This document shows, piece by piece, positions 8,070 to 15,314 of a stretch of DNA of 64,000 bases (positions are counted from its first letter, which is position 1; each line of letters opens with the position of its first letter). Source of the stretch: Geobacter sp. OR-1 (GTDB lineage Bacteria; Desulfobacterota; Desulfuromonadia; Geobacterales; DSM-12255); NCBI RefSeq assembly GCF_000813145.1, contig NZ_BAZF01000007.1:124001-188000 (forward strand). Direction: 5' to 3'. Below the pieces are notes generated by a model. It saw only the letters and a program-made list of their open reading frames with translations. It did no database searches and was not told where the DNA came from. Both the position numbers and the translations under genes were made by a program.

Positions 8070-8802
8070 GGACCTTTCCTTCCGCCGCTGTCAGGACATT
8101 CATCTTCACCAGCAGGTCGGGCCGCTTTTTATGCAGCAGCAGCACCATCCCGGCGGTCATCGCCCCCTCCAGGACCCCGAGCGGCAGCTGAGTCGGCACA
8201 AAGGCCAGTGCGATCTTTGCAAACAGAGGAAAGAACGGGTCGCTCCCCCGAATGCCGGAGGCAAGCTCCAGTGAAGTGGTCAGGTAGGTGGCCCAATCGG
8301 TAAGCAGCCCGGCAAAAAAACCGGCCAGGCCGAGCCCGGCGCCGATGGAGCGAAGCCCGCGGAACACTGCGTAGCCGACGAATGAGCCGACGACCCCCAT
8401 GGAGAAGATATCCGCGCCAAGGGTGGAAAGGCCGCCATGGGCCATGACCAGCGCCTGGATCAACAGTGCCACCGTGGAGATAAGCACGCTGACGAACGGC
8501 CCGAGCAGGACCGCTGAGATGGCGGTGCCGCACGGGTGGGAGCAGGTTCCGGCAGTCGGCACCGGAATCGGCATGCAGGAGATGATGAACACCACCGCCG
8601 CCAGCAGCCCCACGAGCGGCTTCACCGACAAGTCATCGCAGGAAAGCGCATTCAGCCGCCTGAGCCCCAGTGCGACAAAGGGTGCCGCAACCACAAACCA
8701 GACCGCGGCCCAGTTAAGCGGCAGGATACCCTCGCTGATGTGCATGGCATGGGCCGGAGTGGCCAGTGTCAGTAACAGTAATGTCAGGGTGATTCGAGGC
8801 AT
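8062..8802 (-). CDS. cbiM: Cobalt ECF transporter substrate-binding membrane protein CbiM
   Basis: S-component that binds Co2+ and gives specificity. The 246-residue protein starts with a signal peptide (MPRITLTLLLLTLATPAHA) followed by MHISEGILPLNW, the mature N terminus whose Met-His residues bind the metal in the CbiM/NikM family. Further hallmarks are PIPVPTAGTCSHPCGTAIS near residue 75 and several hydrophobic spans. It is the first gene of the corrin operon; no strong Shine-Dalgarno sequence is visible (only GAGAA about 8 nt upstream). Confidence 0.94.
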   Translation of the reverse strand: MPRITLTLLLLTLATPAHAMHISEGILPLNWAAVWFVVAAPFVALGLRRLNALSCDDLSVKPLVGLLAAVVFIISCMPIPVPTAGTCSHPCGTAISAVLLGPFVSVLISTVALLIQALVMAHGGLSTLGADIFSMGVVGSFVGYAVFRGLRSIGAGLGLAGFFAGLLTDWATYLTTSLELASGIRGSDPFFPLFAKIALAFVPTQLPLGVLEGAMTAGMVLLLHKKRPDLLVKMNVLTAAEGKVHA

Positions 8803-8930
8803 TGCGATTCTCGATTCAGATAACTGGGCCGATACAACTGCGGTGCGAAGCGGAGTCCGGTAGGCACCGAGGCATCATGTAATATTGCCCGACGAAGTCG
8901 GACGAAAACTTGCTTGCATGCATCACCCGC
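8803..8930 (-). promoter_or_regulatory. Structured leader upstream of cbiM
   Basis: The 5' flank of cbiM contains two clear inverted repeats on the coding strand: CCGAC-TTC-GTCGG (near 8890-8902) and CGGTGC-17 nt-GCACCG (near 8840-8868). The second is followed by GCAGTTGTATCGG, which resembles but does not match the B12 box seen at 14464. I could not assemble a complete cobalamin riboswitch or a NiCo riboswitch from it. Regulation by metal or B12 is expected for cbiM operons, so this leader is the most probable control region, but the class is undetermined. Confidence 0.4.
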
Positions 8931-8942
8931 AAAAGCTATTAT
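8914..8942 (+). promoter_or_regulatory. Candidate sigma-70 promoter for a small RNA
   Basis: TTGCAT (8914-8919), a 17-bp spacer and TATTAT (8937-8942) form a near-consensus promoter on the plus strand, divergent from cbiM. It would start transcription near 8949, just before the structured segment that ends in a T-run. Confidence 0.4.
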
Positions 8943-8948
8943 TTTTTT

Positions 8949-9008
8949 GCAGCCCCCGGAGAAATCCTCTCCCGACCTTGAATCGGTGACGATCCCGGGG
9001 TTTTTTAT
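8949..9008 (+). ncRNA. Candidate small RNA with intrinsic terminator
   Basis: Downstream of the promoter at 8914-8942 lies a compact element. An outer stem pairs CCCCGG (from 8953) with CCGGGG (to 9000). It encloses two inner hairpins, GGAGA-AATCC-TCTCC and CCGA-CCTTGAA-TCGG, and is followed at once by TTTTTTATT. Promoter spacing, a three-way-junction-like fold and the terminator together suggest a transcript of about 60 nt. No coding capacity is visible. I do not recognise the family; it could also be only a terminator-like remnant. Confidence 0.35.
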
Positions 9009-9146
9009 TACCCAAAATAATCCCGGCTACATTTCAAAGACAATCGCAACGAGGCGAAACGAGTGTACTCAGCCTTATTTGGTCTCAATCTCACCTAACT
9101 TCTACCGGCATCTCCGGCAGTTTCATAATACTTCTCCGGTGACAGT

Positions 9147-9163
9147 TATGGGGACATCCCATA
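9147..9163. repeat. Short palindrome TATGGG-GACAT-CCCATA
   Basis: A perfect 6-bp inverted repeat with a 5-bp centre, in the otherwise gene-poor stretch between the sRNA candidate and the toxin-antitoxin genes. It could be an operator, or a remnant of a short mobile palindromic repeat. Nothing else in the window matches it. I see no other recognisable content in 9010-9170. Confidence 0.3.
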
Positions 9164-9170
9164 TACAAAT

Positions 9171-9296
9171 CTAAACGTATCCTGCCCCCGGAACTCGCCA
9201 GCCATTGACCTGCTGGGGTTTTCGGGCATGCGCTACGACAACTGGTATGTTTGCCGGGTATTGTTGCAAAAGTTCGATCATTCCTTTTACTGTCAC
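9171..9296 (-). CDS. Possible 41-residue protein downstream of brnA
   Basis: A GTG at 9296, preceded by a good ribosome-binding site (GAGGAG, 8 nt upstream), opens a frame of 41 codons ending in TAG at 9171. The peptide contains MIELLQQYPANIPVVVAHAR and then KPQQVNG. It begins 12 bp after the antitoxin stop, so it would be cotranscribed with the toxin-antitoxin pair. It may be a third gene or the remnant of a longer one. I do not recognise it. Confidence 0.35.
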   Translation of the reverse strand: MTVKGMIELLQQYPANIPVVVAHARKPQQVNGWRVPGAGYV

Positions 9297-9308
9297 GGCT
9301 TCTCCTCG

Positions 9309-9533
9309 TCACGAAACCTTCTGGAGCCGTTCCGCCACCCATACCTTGATGATGGACTGTCGTGGCACACCAAGCCGACGTGCTTCCTTATCAAGCTGCT
9401 GGATCATCCAGACCGGAAAATCAACGTTTACCCTCTTCTGCTCCTGCTCCGGCCGTCGGGCGCGAGACAGGTCGAGATATTGGGTAATATCTTCCCCCTC
9501 ATCGAACTTCTGTTCAAACTCCTTAGCCTTCAT
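9309..9533 (-). CDS. brnA: BrnA-type antitoxin
   Basis: A 74-residue protein read from ATG at 9533, chosen because GGAGGAGG lies just upstream. The N terminus is acidic (KEFEQKFDEGEDITQYLD). The C terminus has VNVDFPVWMIQQLDKEARRL and GVPRQSIIKVWVAERLQ, a ribbon-helix-helix DNA-binding domain as in BrnA/CopG antitoxins. It overlaps the toxin gene by 11 bp. It should neutralise BrnT and, with it, repress the shared promoter. Confidence 0.8.
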   Translation of the reverse strand: MKAKEFEQKFDEGEDITQYLDLSRARRPEQEQKRVNVDFPVWMIQQLDKEARRLGVPRQSIIKVWVAERLQKVS

Positions 9534-9783
9534 ATATGGCCACCTCCTCCGGCCTAGCGCGACGCACCGAAATGATGCGGATGTTTTCTCCCCGATAGGT
9601 AACAACCGCCGACCAATGCCTGCCCTCAATCATGCCGATAACGAGATAACGCGCCTCATCAGTAGTTCTGGCCGGAATTTCGATCAGGTCCGGATCATCC
9701 CACAGCGCTTGCGCCAACATGAAATCGATGCCATGCTTTTGCAGATTCGTCGCGCTCTTGTCAGGGTCAAACTCAAAGCTCAT
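9523..9783 (-). CDS. brnT: BrnT-type ribonuclease toxin
   Basis: BrnT is a small RNase of the RelE-like fold that blocks translation under stress. Read from ATG at 9783 the protein has 86 residues: FEFDPDKSATNLQKHGIDF, then VIGMIEGRHWSAVVTYRGEN and IRIISVRRARPEEVAIY. This matches the family pattern (DxxKxxxNxxKHGI, the RxIISxRxAxxxE motif). A longer frame from a TTG at 9816 would run through the promoter and is unlikely. The gene order toxin-antitoxin, with overlap, is usual for brnTA. Confidence 0.88.
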   Translation of the reverse strand: MSFEFDPDKSATNLQKHGIDFMLAQALWDDPDLIEIPARTTDEARYLVIGMIEGRHWSAVVTYRGENIRIISVRRARPEEVAIYEG

Positions 9784-9820
9784 GGTATAATAATTATACC
9801 TCACTGACATATTCAAGCAA
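9784..9820 (-). promoter_or_regulatory. brnTA promoter with palindromic operator
   Basis: On the coding strand TTGCTT (9815-9820) and TATAAT (9793-9798) are 16 bp apart. A perfect 17-bp palindrome, GGTATAAT-T-ATTATACC (9784-9800), covers the -10 box and touches the brnT ATG at 9783. Transcription should begin at or within a few bases of the start codon, so the mRNA would be nearly leaderless. The palindrome is the obvious operator for BrnA autoregulation. Confidence 0.65.
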
Positions 9821-9859
9821 CATCAAATCCCTACCGATGTTGGGTACACTCCCGCCCCA

Positions 9860-11254
9860 TCAATTGCCACTAGCCCCGCCAAACCTCCGGCAGCTGGCCA
9901 CAAAATTCACCGCCATCTCCGGGCAGCTGCCGAAATGGAGGTGGATATAGGAGCCCAGACAGTTTTTGATCCGGTAACCCTCGGCGCCGAGGTCACTCTT
10001 CCCCTTGCGCACCTTATACAACCGCTCCACTTCCGGCGGCATTTCCGATATTTCCGAGTAGTGGAATTCGTGCCCCCGTGCCGTCACCCCCGTGCCACCC
10101 AGAATACTGGTAGCGACAAGCTCCACCTCGCGGTAGCCGAGCGCCTTCCGCCTGGGGAGCATCCGGGTGACGACCGGGAAGGCGCCCACGAACCGGTGCG
10201 CAGCTTCCTCTTTCTCCGGCGAATCGGCAACCCCGCCGGTGAGGTAGATGAAGCCGCCGCACTCCGCATAAGCCGGCATCCCGTTTTGAACGGCGTTGGC
10301 TATCGACTCCTTCATCGCGCCATTTCCGGCCAGCTGCGGCGCATAAAGCTCGGGGTACCCTCCGGGAAGATAGACCCCGGCAACCCCTTCCGGAAGCCCG
10401 GTGTCGCGAAGCGGCGAAAACGGGATCAGCTCGGCACCGGCCTCGCTCAACAGCCTGAGGTTCTCTTCATAGACAAAGCAGAACGCCTCGTCGCGGGCAA
10501 CGGCGATCTTCACTGCCGGGATATCGGTTTCGGCCGGTTCCGGCAGGGGCAATGGATGGTCGTCTGGCCGCACCTGGGCAATCGCCCAGAGGGCCGCCAT
10601 ATCGACATGCTCACGGATCGTTGCTGCCAGGTAATCGAGATAGGTTGCAGAAAGCGGGTTATCCTCGGCAGTGACCAGCCCCAGATGGCGGGAGGGGATG
10701 GCAAGCCGGTTGTCGGCCGGGATGCAGCCCAGTATCGCGGGAGGCGAGTCGAGCGTGGCCACGGCCTCGGCCAGAATATCGGCATGGCTGTCACTTGAGA
10801 CCTGATTGAAAATGATCCCGGCAATGGTGATATCAGGATCGAACTCGGTGAACCCTTTGAGCAGCGCCGCTACGCTCCGGGCCTGGCCGCGGGCATCAAC
10901 CACCAGGATGACCGGCGCATTGAGCAGTTCCGCCACCTGGGCGCTGCTCCCTACTGCCGAGACCCCGCCAAAGCCGTCGAACAGGCCCATAACCCCTTCG
11001 ATAACCGCGACATCAGCTCCTTTGGCATGCCGGAAAAAGCTCTCCAGGACTCCGGACCGGCCGCAGACCCAGCCATCCAGGTTGATCGACGGCCTGCGGG
11101 TGACCAGCCGGTGGTAACCGGGGTCGATGAAATCCGGTCCGACCTTGAACGGCGCCACGGTCAGTCCGCTCCGGCGCAACACTTCCATGATGCCAAGGGT
11201 AATCGTGGTCTTTCCTGAGCCGCTGTGAGGAGCGGCAATGACGAATGCCTTCAT
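9860..11254 (-). CDS. cobB: Cobyrinate a,c-diamide synthase CobB/CbiA
   Basis: Amidates the a and c side chains of (cob)yrinic acid using glutamine and ATP. The 464-residue protein has the N-terminal Walker [20 protein letters not shown] and [16 protein letters not shown], the dethiobiotin-synthetase-like ATP domain. The C-terminal glutamine amidotransferase has [17 protein letters not shown], the nucleophile Cys in [11 protein letters not shown] and a His in SYIHLHFGS. It has a ribosome-binding site (GGGAG) 7 nt upstream. It is last in the cobU operon. Confidence 0.95.
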   Translation of the reverse strand: MKAFVIAAPHSGSGKTTITLGIMEVLRRSGLTVAPFKVGPDFIDPGYHRLVTRRPSINLDGWVCGRSGVLESFFRHAKGADVAVIEGVMGLFDGFGGVSAVGSSAQVAELLNAPVILVVDARGQARSVAALLKGFTEFDPDITIAGIIFNQVSSDSHADILAEAVATLDSPPAILGCIPADNRLAIPSRHLGLVTAEDNPLSATYLDYLAATIREHVDMAALWAIAQVRPDDHPLPLPEPAETDIPAVKIAVARDEAFCFVYEENLRLLSEAGAELIPFSPLRDTGLPEGVAGVYLPGGYPELYAPQLAGNGAMKESIANAVQNGMPAYAECGGFIYLTGGVADSPEKEEAAHRFVGAFPVVTRMLPRRKALGYREVELVATSILGGTGVTARGHEFHYSEISEMPPEVERLYKVRKGKSDLGAEGYRIKNCLGSYIHLHFGSCPEMAVNFVASCRRFGGASGN

Positions 11255-11269
11255 GCGATCTCCCTTAGT

Positions 11270-11872
11270 TCAACCATTCAATAGCTTTACCACCCTGTTG
11301 CCGTCGGCAAACCAGTCGATGATATTGAGACAGCAGTAGCTCTGCTCGATGTTGAACAGCGTGGAAAGCGGTGCGCCGATGGCGTTGAGCAGCACCACCC
11401 GGTTTGCCCCGCCATGGGCCACCACCAGGACATCCTCCCCGCGGTGATTCGCCACAATCCTCTCGATGGCAGGCATGATCCGGGCTTCGAGGTCAAGCAG
11501 GTTTTCACCGCCCGGGACCCGGTAATTGACAATATCCGCCAGGCGGCTCTGCCACTCGTGCGGCCAGCGCTCCTGGATCTCAGCCCAGGTCATTCCTTCC
11601 CAGATTCCGATGTTCAGTTCGCGCAGCGCCGGGTCGAAAACCGGCTCAACGCCGAAATGCTCTCCGAGGATCCCGGCACCGATCCGGCACCGTTGCAGGT
11701 CGCTGCTGTAGCAGGCCGTTATCCGGGCATCGCCGAAACGCGGCTTCAGGTCATGGTACTGCTTGACCCCGCGCTCGGTCAGGCCGACATCGGCATGGCC
11801 ATTATACCGGGGAGTGCCCGCACCCTCGACTTCACCATGCCTGATGAGATAAATTCTTGTTTTTTCTGTCAT
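11270..11872 (-). CDS. cobC: Alpha-ribazole phosphatase CobC (histidine phosphatase)
   Basis: Removes the phosphate from alpha-ribazole-5'-phosphate or from adenosylcobalamin-5'-phosphate in the nucleotide-loop branch. The 200-residue protein has the histidine-phosphatase RHG motif in IYLIRHGEVEG (catalytic His about residue 12), the second catalytic segment LRELNIGIWEGMTW and the late His in VLVVAHGGANRVVLL. General phosphoglycerate-mutase-like proteins look alike; the position between cobS and cobB supports CobC. Confidence 0.9.
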   Translation of the reverse strand: MTEKTRIYLIRHGEVEGAGTPRYNGHADVGLTERGVKQYHDLKPRFGDARITACYSSDLQRCRIGAGILGEHFGVEPVFDPALRELNIGIWEGMTWAEIQERWPHEWQSRLADIVNYRVPGGENLLDLEARIMPAIERIVANHRGEDVLVVAHGGANRVVLLNAIGAPLSTLFNIEQSYCCLNIIDWFADGNRVVKLLNG

Positions 11873-11881
11873 AACTACCCT

Positions 11882-12625
11882 CTATATTCTACCGCAAAAA
11901 ACCGGTATCAAAATAAGTACGGCAATTTCATTCAGTTCACTGACGCAACCGATGATATCGCCGGTGATTCCGCCCAGTCTTTGCTCAAAATACCTCCGGC
12001 AGCCGAAAGTAAATATTGCCAGAAGCAGGAGCAGCGCCAGCCACGGCAACCCCAGCAGCATGAACCCGGTTCCGCCGGTCAATACCAATGCCAGCAAGAG
12101 CTGTAACGGGCCGACCCCGTTGATGAAGGCTGCGCCAAGCCCCTCGGAACGCGCGCTCCTGGCTCCGACAGCACTGACTACCTGGCCGCAGCGCGCCACC
12201 ATCGGGAAAAGCAGCAGGGCCTGCCACTTGAGAGCGGGTTGCAAGGCATTGATTGCCTGGAATTTCAGACCGATCCCCAATATCAGGCCGACCACCCCCA
12301 CCGCTCCGACCCGTGAGTCCTTCATTACTGCCAGGAATCGCTCCTTCCCCCCCCTGGCGGCAAACCCGTCGCAGACATCGGCCAGGCCATCGAGATGCAG
12401 AGCACCGGTAACCAGCGCCAGCAGTGTTACCAGCAGCAGATCAGCGACCTGCCGCGGCACCCTGGCGTCAAGCAACAGATCGGCGCCCGCCAGCAGGCCG
12501 CCCAGGACAAGGCCGACCAGAGGGAACAGCGCCATGGACCGGCCAAGGTCCCGCTCGTCGCACCGCACCTGGAACGGCAGCGGAACGATGGTCAGGAACT
12601 GGAATGCAATGATAAAGAGACGCAT
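11882..12625 (-). CDS. cobS: Adenosylcobinamide-GDP ribazoletransferase CobS
   Basis: Membrane enzyme that joins adenosylcobinamide-GDP and alpha-ribazole to make cobalamin (phosphate). The start was set at ATG 12625 (RBS GGGGAA), giving 247 residues that begin MRLFIIAFQFLTIVPLPF as the family does; the frame upstream lies in a repeat. The acidic motif LDGLADVCDGFAARGGKERF (about residues 72-90) binds the metal-substrate complex, and there are several membrane helices. Confidence 0.93.
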   Translation of the reverse strand: MRLFIIAFQFLTIVPLPFQVRCDERDLGRSMALFPLVGLVLGGLLAGADLLLDARVPRQVADLLLVTLLALVTGALHLDGLADVCDGFAARGGKERFLAVMKDSRVGAVGVVGLILGIGLKFQAINALQPALKWQALLLFPMVARCGQVVSAVGARSARSEGLGAAFINGVGPLQLLLALVLTGGTGFMLLGLPWLALLLLLAIFTFGCRRYFEQRLGGITGDIIGCVSELNEIAVLILIPVFCGRI

Positions 12626-12633
12626 GGTTCCCC

Positions 12634-12692
12634 GTAGGGGCGATCCTTGTGATCGCCCTGTTTTTCTGGGCAAACACAAGGTTTGCCTCTAC
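12634..12692. repeat. REP-like palindromic element at the cobT-cobS junction
   Basis: This 59-bp stretch starts GTAGGGGCGATCC and ends GGTTTGCCTCTAC. GTAGGGGC pairs with GCCTCTAC at the ends, and the two inner arms are GGGCGATCC-TTGT-GATCGCCC-like and GGCAAAC-ACAAG-GTTTGCC hairpins. It fills the space between cobT and cobS, and its edge supplies the cobT TAG stop (12689-12691). It looks like a repetitive extragenic palindrome that landed exactly at the gene end. Only one copy is seen in the window. Confidence 0.55.
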
Positions 12693-13747
12693 ACTGTCTC
12701 CCCTGTCACTCCGGCCTCGGCAAAGGTCGCCATCTCCTTCAGTATCTTGACCCCGGCCTCGATCAGCCCCATGGCCAGTGCAGCGCCTGTCCCTTCGCCG
12801 AGACGCATCTTCAGATCGAGGATCGGCTCCAGCCCCATTCTTTCCAGCATGACCCGGTGGCCGATCTCGACCGAATGGTGGGCGCTAAACAGGTATTGTT
12901 TGGCATCCGGCTTCAGTTCGCAGGCAATCAGCGCCCCGGCTGTAGAGATGAACCCGTCAACCACCACCGGCAGGCGGCAGGCAGCACCACCGAGCACAAG
13001 CCCGGCAATGCCGGCGATCTCCAAACCGCCGACCTTGGCCAGCACATCGAGCGGATCGGCAGCATCAGGGGCATTAACTTTGAGCCCTCTCTCAATGGCC
13101 GACACCTTCCGCTCCAGGGCGGCATCGTCGATTCCGGTGCCCCGGTGGGTCAGTTCGCGCGGCGTCAAACCTGAAAATGCGGCTATTATCGCAGATGACG
13201 GAGTCGTGTTGCCGATCCCCATATCGCCGGTGGCAATCATGGCAGCTCCTTCTTCTTTTGCCTTGCGTGCCAGCTCAATCCCGACTTCGATGGCGGCTAT
13301 CGCCTCTCCCCTCGTCATTGCCGGGCCAATGCTGAGGTTTTTCGTCCCATGCGCGATCTTTCTGATAATCAACCCGGGGTGCGGCTCGAAATCGTAATCG
13401 ACACCCATATCCACCACCCGCACCTCGGCACCGGCATGGCGGGCAAGGACATTGACCCCGGCCCCGCCGTTCAGGAAATTGAGAACCATCTGCGGGGTTA
13501 CCTCTTTCGGAAACGCCGAAACACCCTCTTCGACAACGCCATGATCTCCGGCAAAGGTAAAGATGATCTTCTTCGCGGTATCCGGCTCCAAACTGCCGGT
13601 TATGGCGACAACCCGGCGGGCAAACTCTTCGAGACGGCCGAGCGACCCGAGCGGCTTGGTTTTATTGTCCAGTTTTGCCTGGGCGGCATCAAGCAGCGCA
13701 CCATCCAGCGGCTTGATATCCGACAGCGCTTTAGTCAAAAGATCCAT
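12689..13747 (-). CDS. cobT: Nicotinate-nucleotide-dimethylbenzimidazole phosphoribosyltransferase CobT
   Basis: Activates the lower-ligand base by moving ribose phosphate from nicotinate mononucleotide to DMB (or a related base), giving alpha-ribazole-5'-phosphate. The 352-residue protein is of normal length. It shows [18 protein letters not shown] (residue 66 onward), [17 protein letters not shown] and, at the C terminus, [17 protein letters not shown] with the catalytic Glu. The stop codon lies inside the REP-like element. Confidence 0.96.
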   Translation of the reverse strand: MDLLTKALSDIKPLDGALLDAAQAKLDNKTKPLGSLGRLEEFARRVVAITGSLEPDTAKKIIFTFAGDHGVVEEGVSAFPKEVTPQMVLNFLNGGAGVNVLARHAGAEVRVVDMGVDYDFEPHPGLIIRKIAHGTKNLSIGPAMTRGEAIAAIEVGIELARKAKEEGAAMIATGDMGIGNTTPSSAIIAAFSGLTPRELTHRGTGIDDAALERKVSAIERGLKVNAPDAADPLDVLAKVGGLEIAGIAGLVLGGAACRLPVVVDGFISTAGALIACELKPDAKQYLFSAHHSVEIGHRVMLERMGLEPILDLKMRLGEGTGAALAMGLIEAGVKILKEMATFAEAGVTGETV

Positions 13748-13759
13748 TTGGTTTCTCCT

Positions 13760-14284
13760 TTATTCACCCTTGAGCTTCAGGGGTATTCCGGCTATCGCAG
13801 TATAAACTTCATCTGCCGCAGCCGCGATCAGCTGGTTGGCCTCGCCGGCCAGGTCGCGAAAAGAGCGGGCAAGGGCGTTTTCCGGCACGATCCCCATCCC
13901 CACCTCGCTGGAAACAAGCACCAGCGGGGATTGCAGCGCGGCAAACACCGAGGTCAGTCGACGCACTTCGGCAAGGGCCGGTTCGGGAGAGTTGTGCTGC
14001 AATAACAGGTTAGTCAGCCAGAGCGTGATGCAATCGACCAGCATTGCCCGGAAATACCCGTCATGCCCGGTAATTACCCCGCACAGGTCGAGCGGTTCCT
14101 CCAGGGTCTGCCAATCAGGGCCTCGCCGCTGCTGGTGCCTGGCGATCCGCGCCGCCATCTCACCATCACCCGCCGCGGCAGTGGCGATGTAGCCGAGAGG
14201 GCTGCCGAACCGCTCTGCAAGCTGTTCAGCCAGCCGGCTCTTGCCGCTGCGCGCGCCGCCGGTTACAAGAATTACCTTTGCCAT
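13760..14284 (-). CDS. cobU: Adenosylcobinamide kinase/guanylyltransferase CobU
   Basis: Phosphorylates adenosylcobinamide and attaches GMP, opening the nucleotide-loop pathway. The 174-residue protein has Walker A VTGGARSGKSRLAEQLAERF, ATAAAGDGEMAARIARHQQRRG holding the guanylylated His (about residue 46), and VSSEVGMGIVPENALARSFRD. It is the first gene after the cobalamin riboswitch; its only ribosome-binding site (GGAGG) is inside the hairpin at 14294-14321. Confidence 0.95.
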   Translation of the reverse strand: MAKVILVTGGARSGKSRLAEQLAERFGSPLGYIATAAAGDGEMAARIARHQQRRGPDWQTLEEPLDLCGVITGHDGYFRAMLVDCITLWLTNLLLQHNSPEPALAEVRRLTSVFAALQSPLVLVSSEVGMGIVPENALARSFRDLAGEANQLIAAAADEVYTAIAGIPLKLKGE

Positions 14285-14321
14285 AAAATAAAAACCCCGC
14301 CTCCTGAGCTGGAGACGGGGT
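14285..14321 (-). terminator. Riboswitch expression platform: hairpin over the cobU RBS
   Basis: On the coding strand ACCCCGTCTCC (14321-14311), a 6-nt loop and GGAGGCGGGGT (14304-14294) form an 11-bp stem with one G-U pair, then TTTTATTTT and the cobU ATG. The stem plus U-run is a typical intrinsic terminator. The same stem holds the GGAGG Shine-Dalgarno sequence, so it can also block translation. It lies just downstream of the cobalamin riboswitch. Confidence 0.8.
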
Positions 14322-14369
14322 CATGATTAAATCGGCGCCGGTCCCTCTCCCACGAAGGTTCCTGAATTG

Positions 14370-14532
14370 CCAACCGGGCAGGTCTCCTGACTCTCGGATC
14401 ATCCTACTGGCCGCGCCTTCCCAAGAAATCCCAGTGGCACACAGCGGCGTTCGTCACCGATTACAGTTGCGGGGCAGCGAGGGATTTTCACCCTCTTCCC
14501 TATTATCGCCTGCGGAAAACAGGCGCACCTGA
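14370..14532 (-). promoter_or_regulatory. Cobalamin (B12) riboswitch
   Basis: The coding strand carries the conserved parts in order: AGGTGCGCCTGTTTTCCGC, a GGGAAGAGGGTGAAAATCCC segment, the B12 box GCCCCGCAACTGTAATCGG (near 14464-14476), then a variable arm and AGTCAGGAGACCTGCC (near 14376-14391). Order and sequence match the adenosylcobalamin riboswitch class. It lies between engB and cobU and would switch off cobU-T-S-C-B when B12 is plentiful, through the hairpin at 14285-14321. Confidence 0.93.
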
Positions 14533-14584
14533 TTGGTATACTATTTTATTTTTCAGTCGGTTCTAGCAGACCGCCCGGTCAAAG

Positions 14585-15184
14585 TCAAACTGATTGTGGA
14601 GTGGCGACAAGCGGTTCGAGCACCCTCCAGATCTCATCGATCCCTTCCCGGGAAAGCGCGGAAAAGAACAGGAAATCCGATTCCTGGACCTGCATGGTTC
14701 GTGAAATTATCTGCGCCTGGCGCTTGCGCTCATTCTTCGAGACCTTGTCGCACTTGGTGATCACCAAAACCGGCGGAATCGAGTGAGCCCGGAGAAGATC
14801 AAGCATCTGAATGTCTTCCGGGCTGGGCACCCTGCGCACATCCAGGATCAGCACAACCCCCCGCAAGGTCTCACGCTTTGCGAGATAGGCCCCCATCATC
14901 GGCCCCCACTGCTTCTTGATCGCCAGCGGCACCTTCGCAAAGCCGTAGCCGGGGAGGTCGACCAGCATGAAGGAATCGCTGTTCACGGAGAAAAAATTTA
15001 TCAGCTGCGTCCGGCCAGGAGTATTGCTGGTCCTGACCAGGTTTTTGCGGTTTACGAGCAGGTTTATGAGCGAGGACTTGCCGACGTTCGATCGCCCCAC
15101 GAATGCGATTTCCGGCAACTCCGCAGGCGGGTACTGATCCGGCTTGACCGCACTCTTTATGAACTCAACATTTGTTACGTGCAC
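14585..15184 (-). CDS. engB: Ribosome biogenesis GTPase EngB/YihA
   Basis: Essential GTPase in large-subunit assembly. The 199-residue protein has G1 [14 protein letters not shown] (about residue 30), a threonine-containing G2 region [13 protein letters not shown]3 [10 protein letters not shown] and G4 [12 protein letters not shown]. It is not part of B12 metabolism; the cobU operon starts downstream behind its own riboswitch. No clear terminator separates it from the riboswitch. Confidence 0.96.
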   Translation of the reverse strand: MHVTNVEFIKSAVKPDQYPPAELPEIAFVGRSNVGKSSLINLLVNRKNLVRTSNTPGRTQLINFFSVNSDSFMLVDLPGYGFAKVPLAIKKQWGPMMGAYLAKRETLRGVVLILDVRRVPSPEDIQMLDLLRAHSIPPVLVITKCDKVSKNERKRQAQIISRTMQVQESDFLFFSALSREGIDEIWRVLEPLVATPQSV

Positions 15185-15237
15185 GTTTTCCCTCTTCCAG
15201 AGCCCAGCGTGTCCAGAGATTAATTGCGCCCAAGGAG

Positions 15238-15266
15238 TTGCCGATTCGAATTAAAACGGGTATAAA
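15238..15266 (+). promoter_or_regulatory. Sigma-70 promoter of the HDOD gene
   Basis: TTGCCG (15238-15243), 17-bp spacer, TATAAA (15261-15266); transcription would start near 15273, about 40 nt before the chosen ATG. It lies divergent from engB. Confidence 0.6.
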
Positions 15267-15314
15267 TTACTTAGCAGGATAACGGTCATCTTATCGAAGC
15301 GGAGCATGATTATC

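Noticed and set aside
8949-9008. tRNA or glycine-type riboswitch in the element upstream of cbiM
   Set aside because: There is no T-loop GTTC, no acceptor stem of 7 bp, and no riboswitch core that I can match; it is kept only as a candidate sRNA.
11952-13397. Plus-strand open frame of 481 codons opposite cobS and cobT
   Set aside because: Antisense to two clear genes and crossing their junction; composition Ser/Pro/Arg-rich, no motif, no ribosome-binding site.
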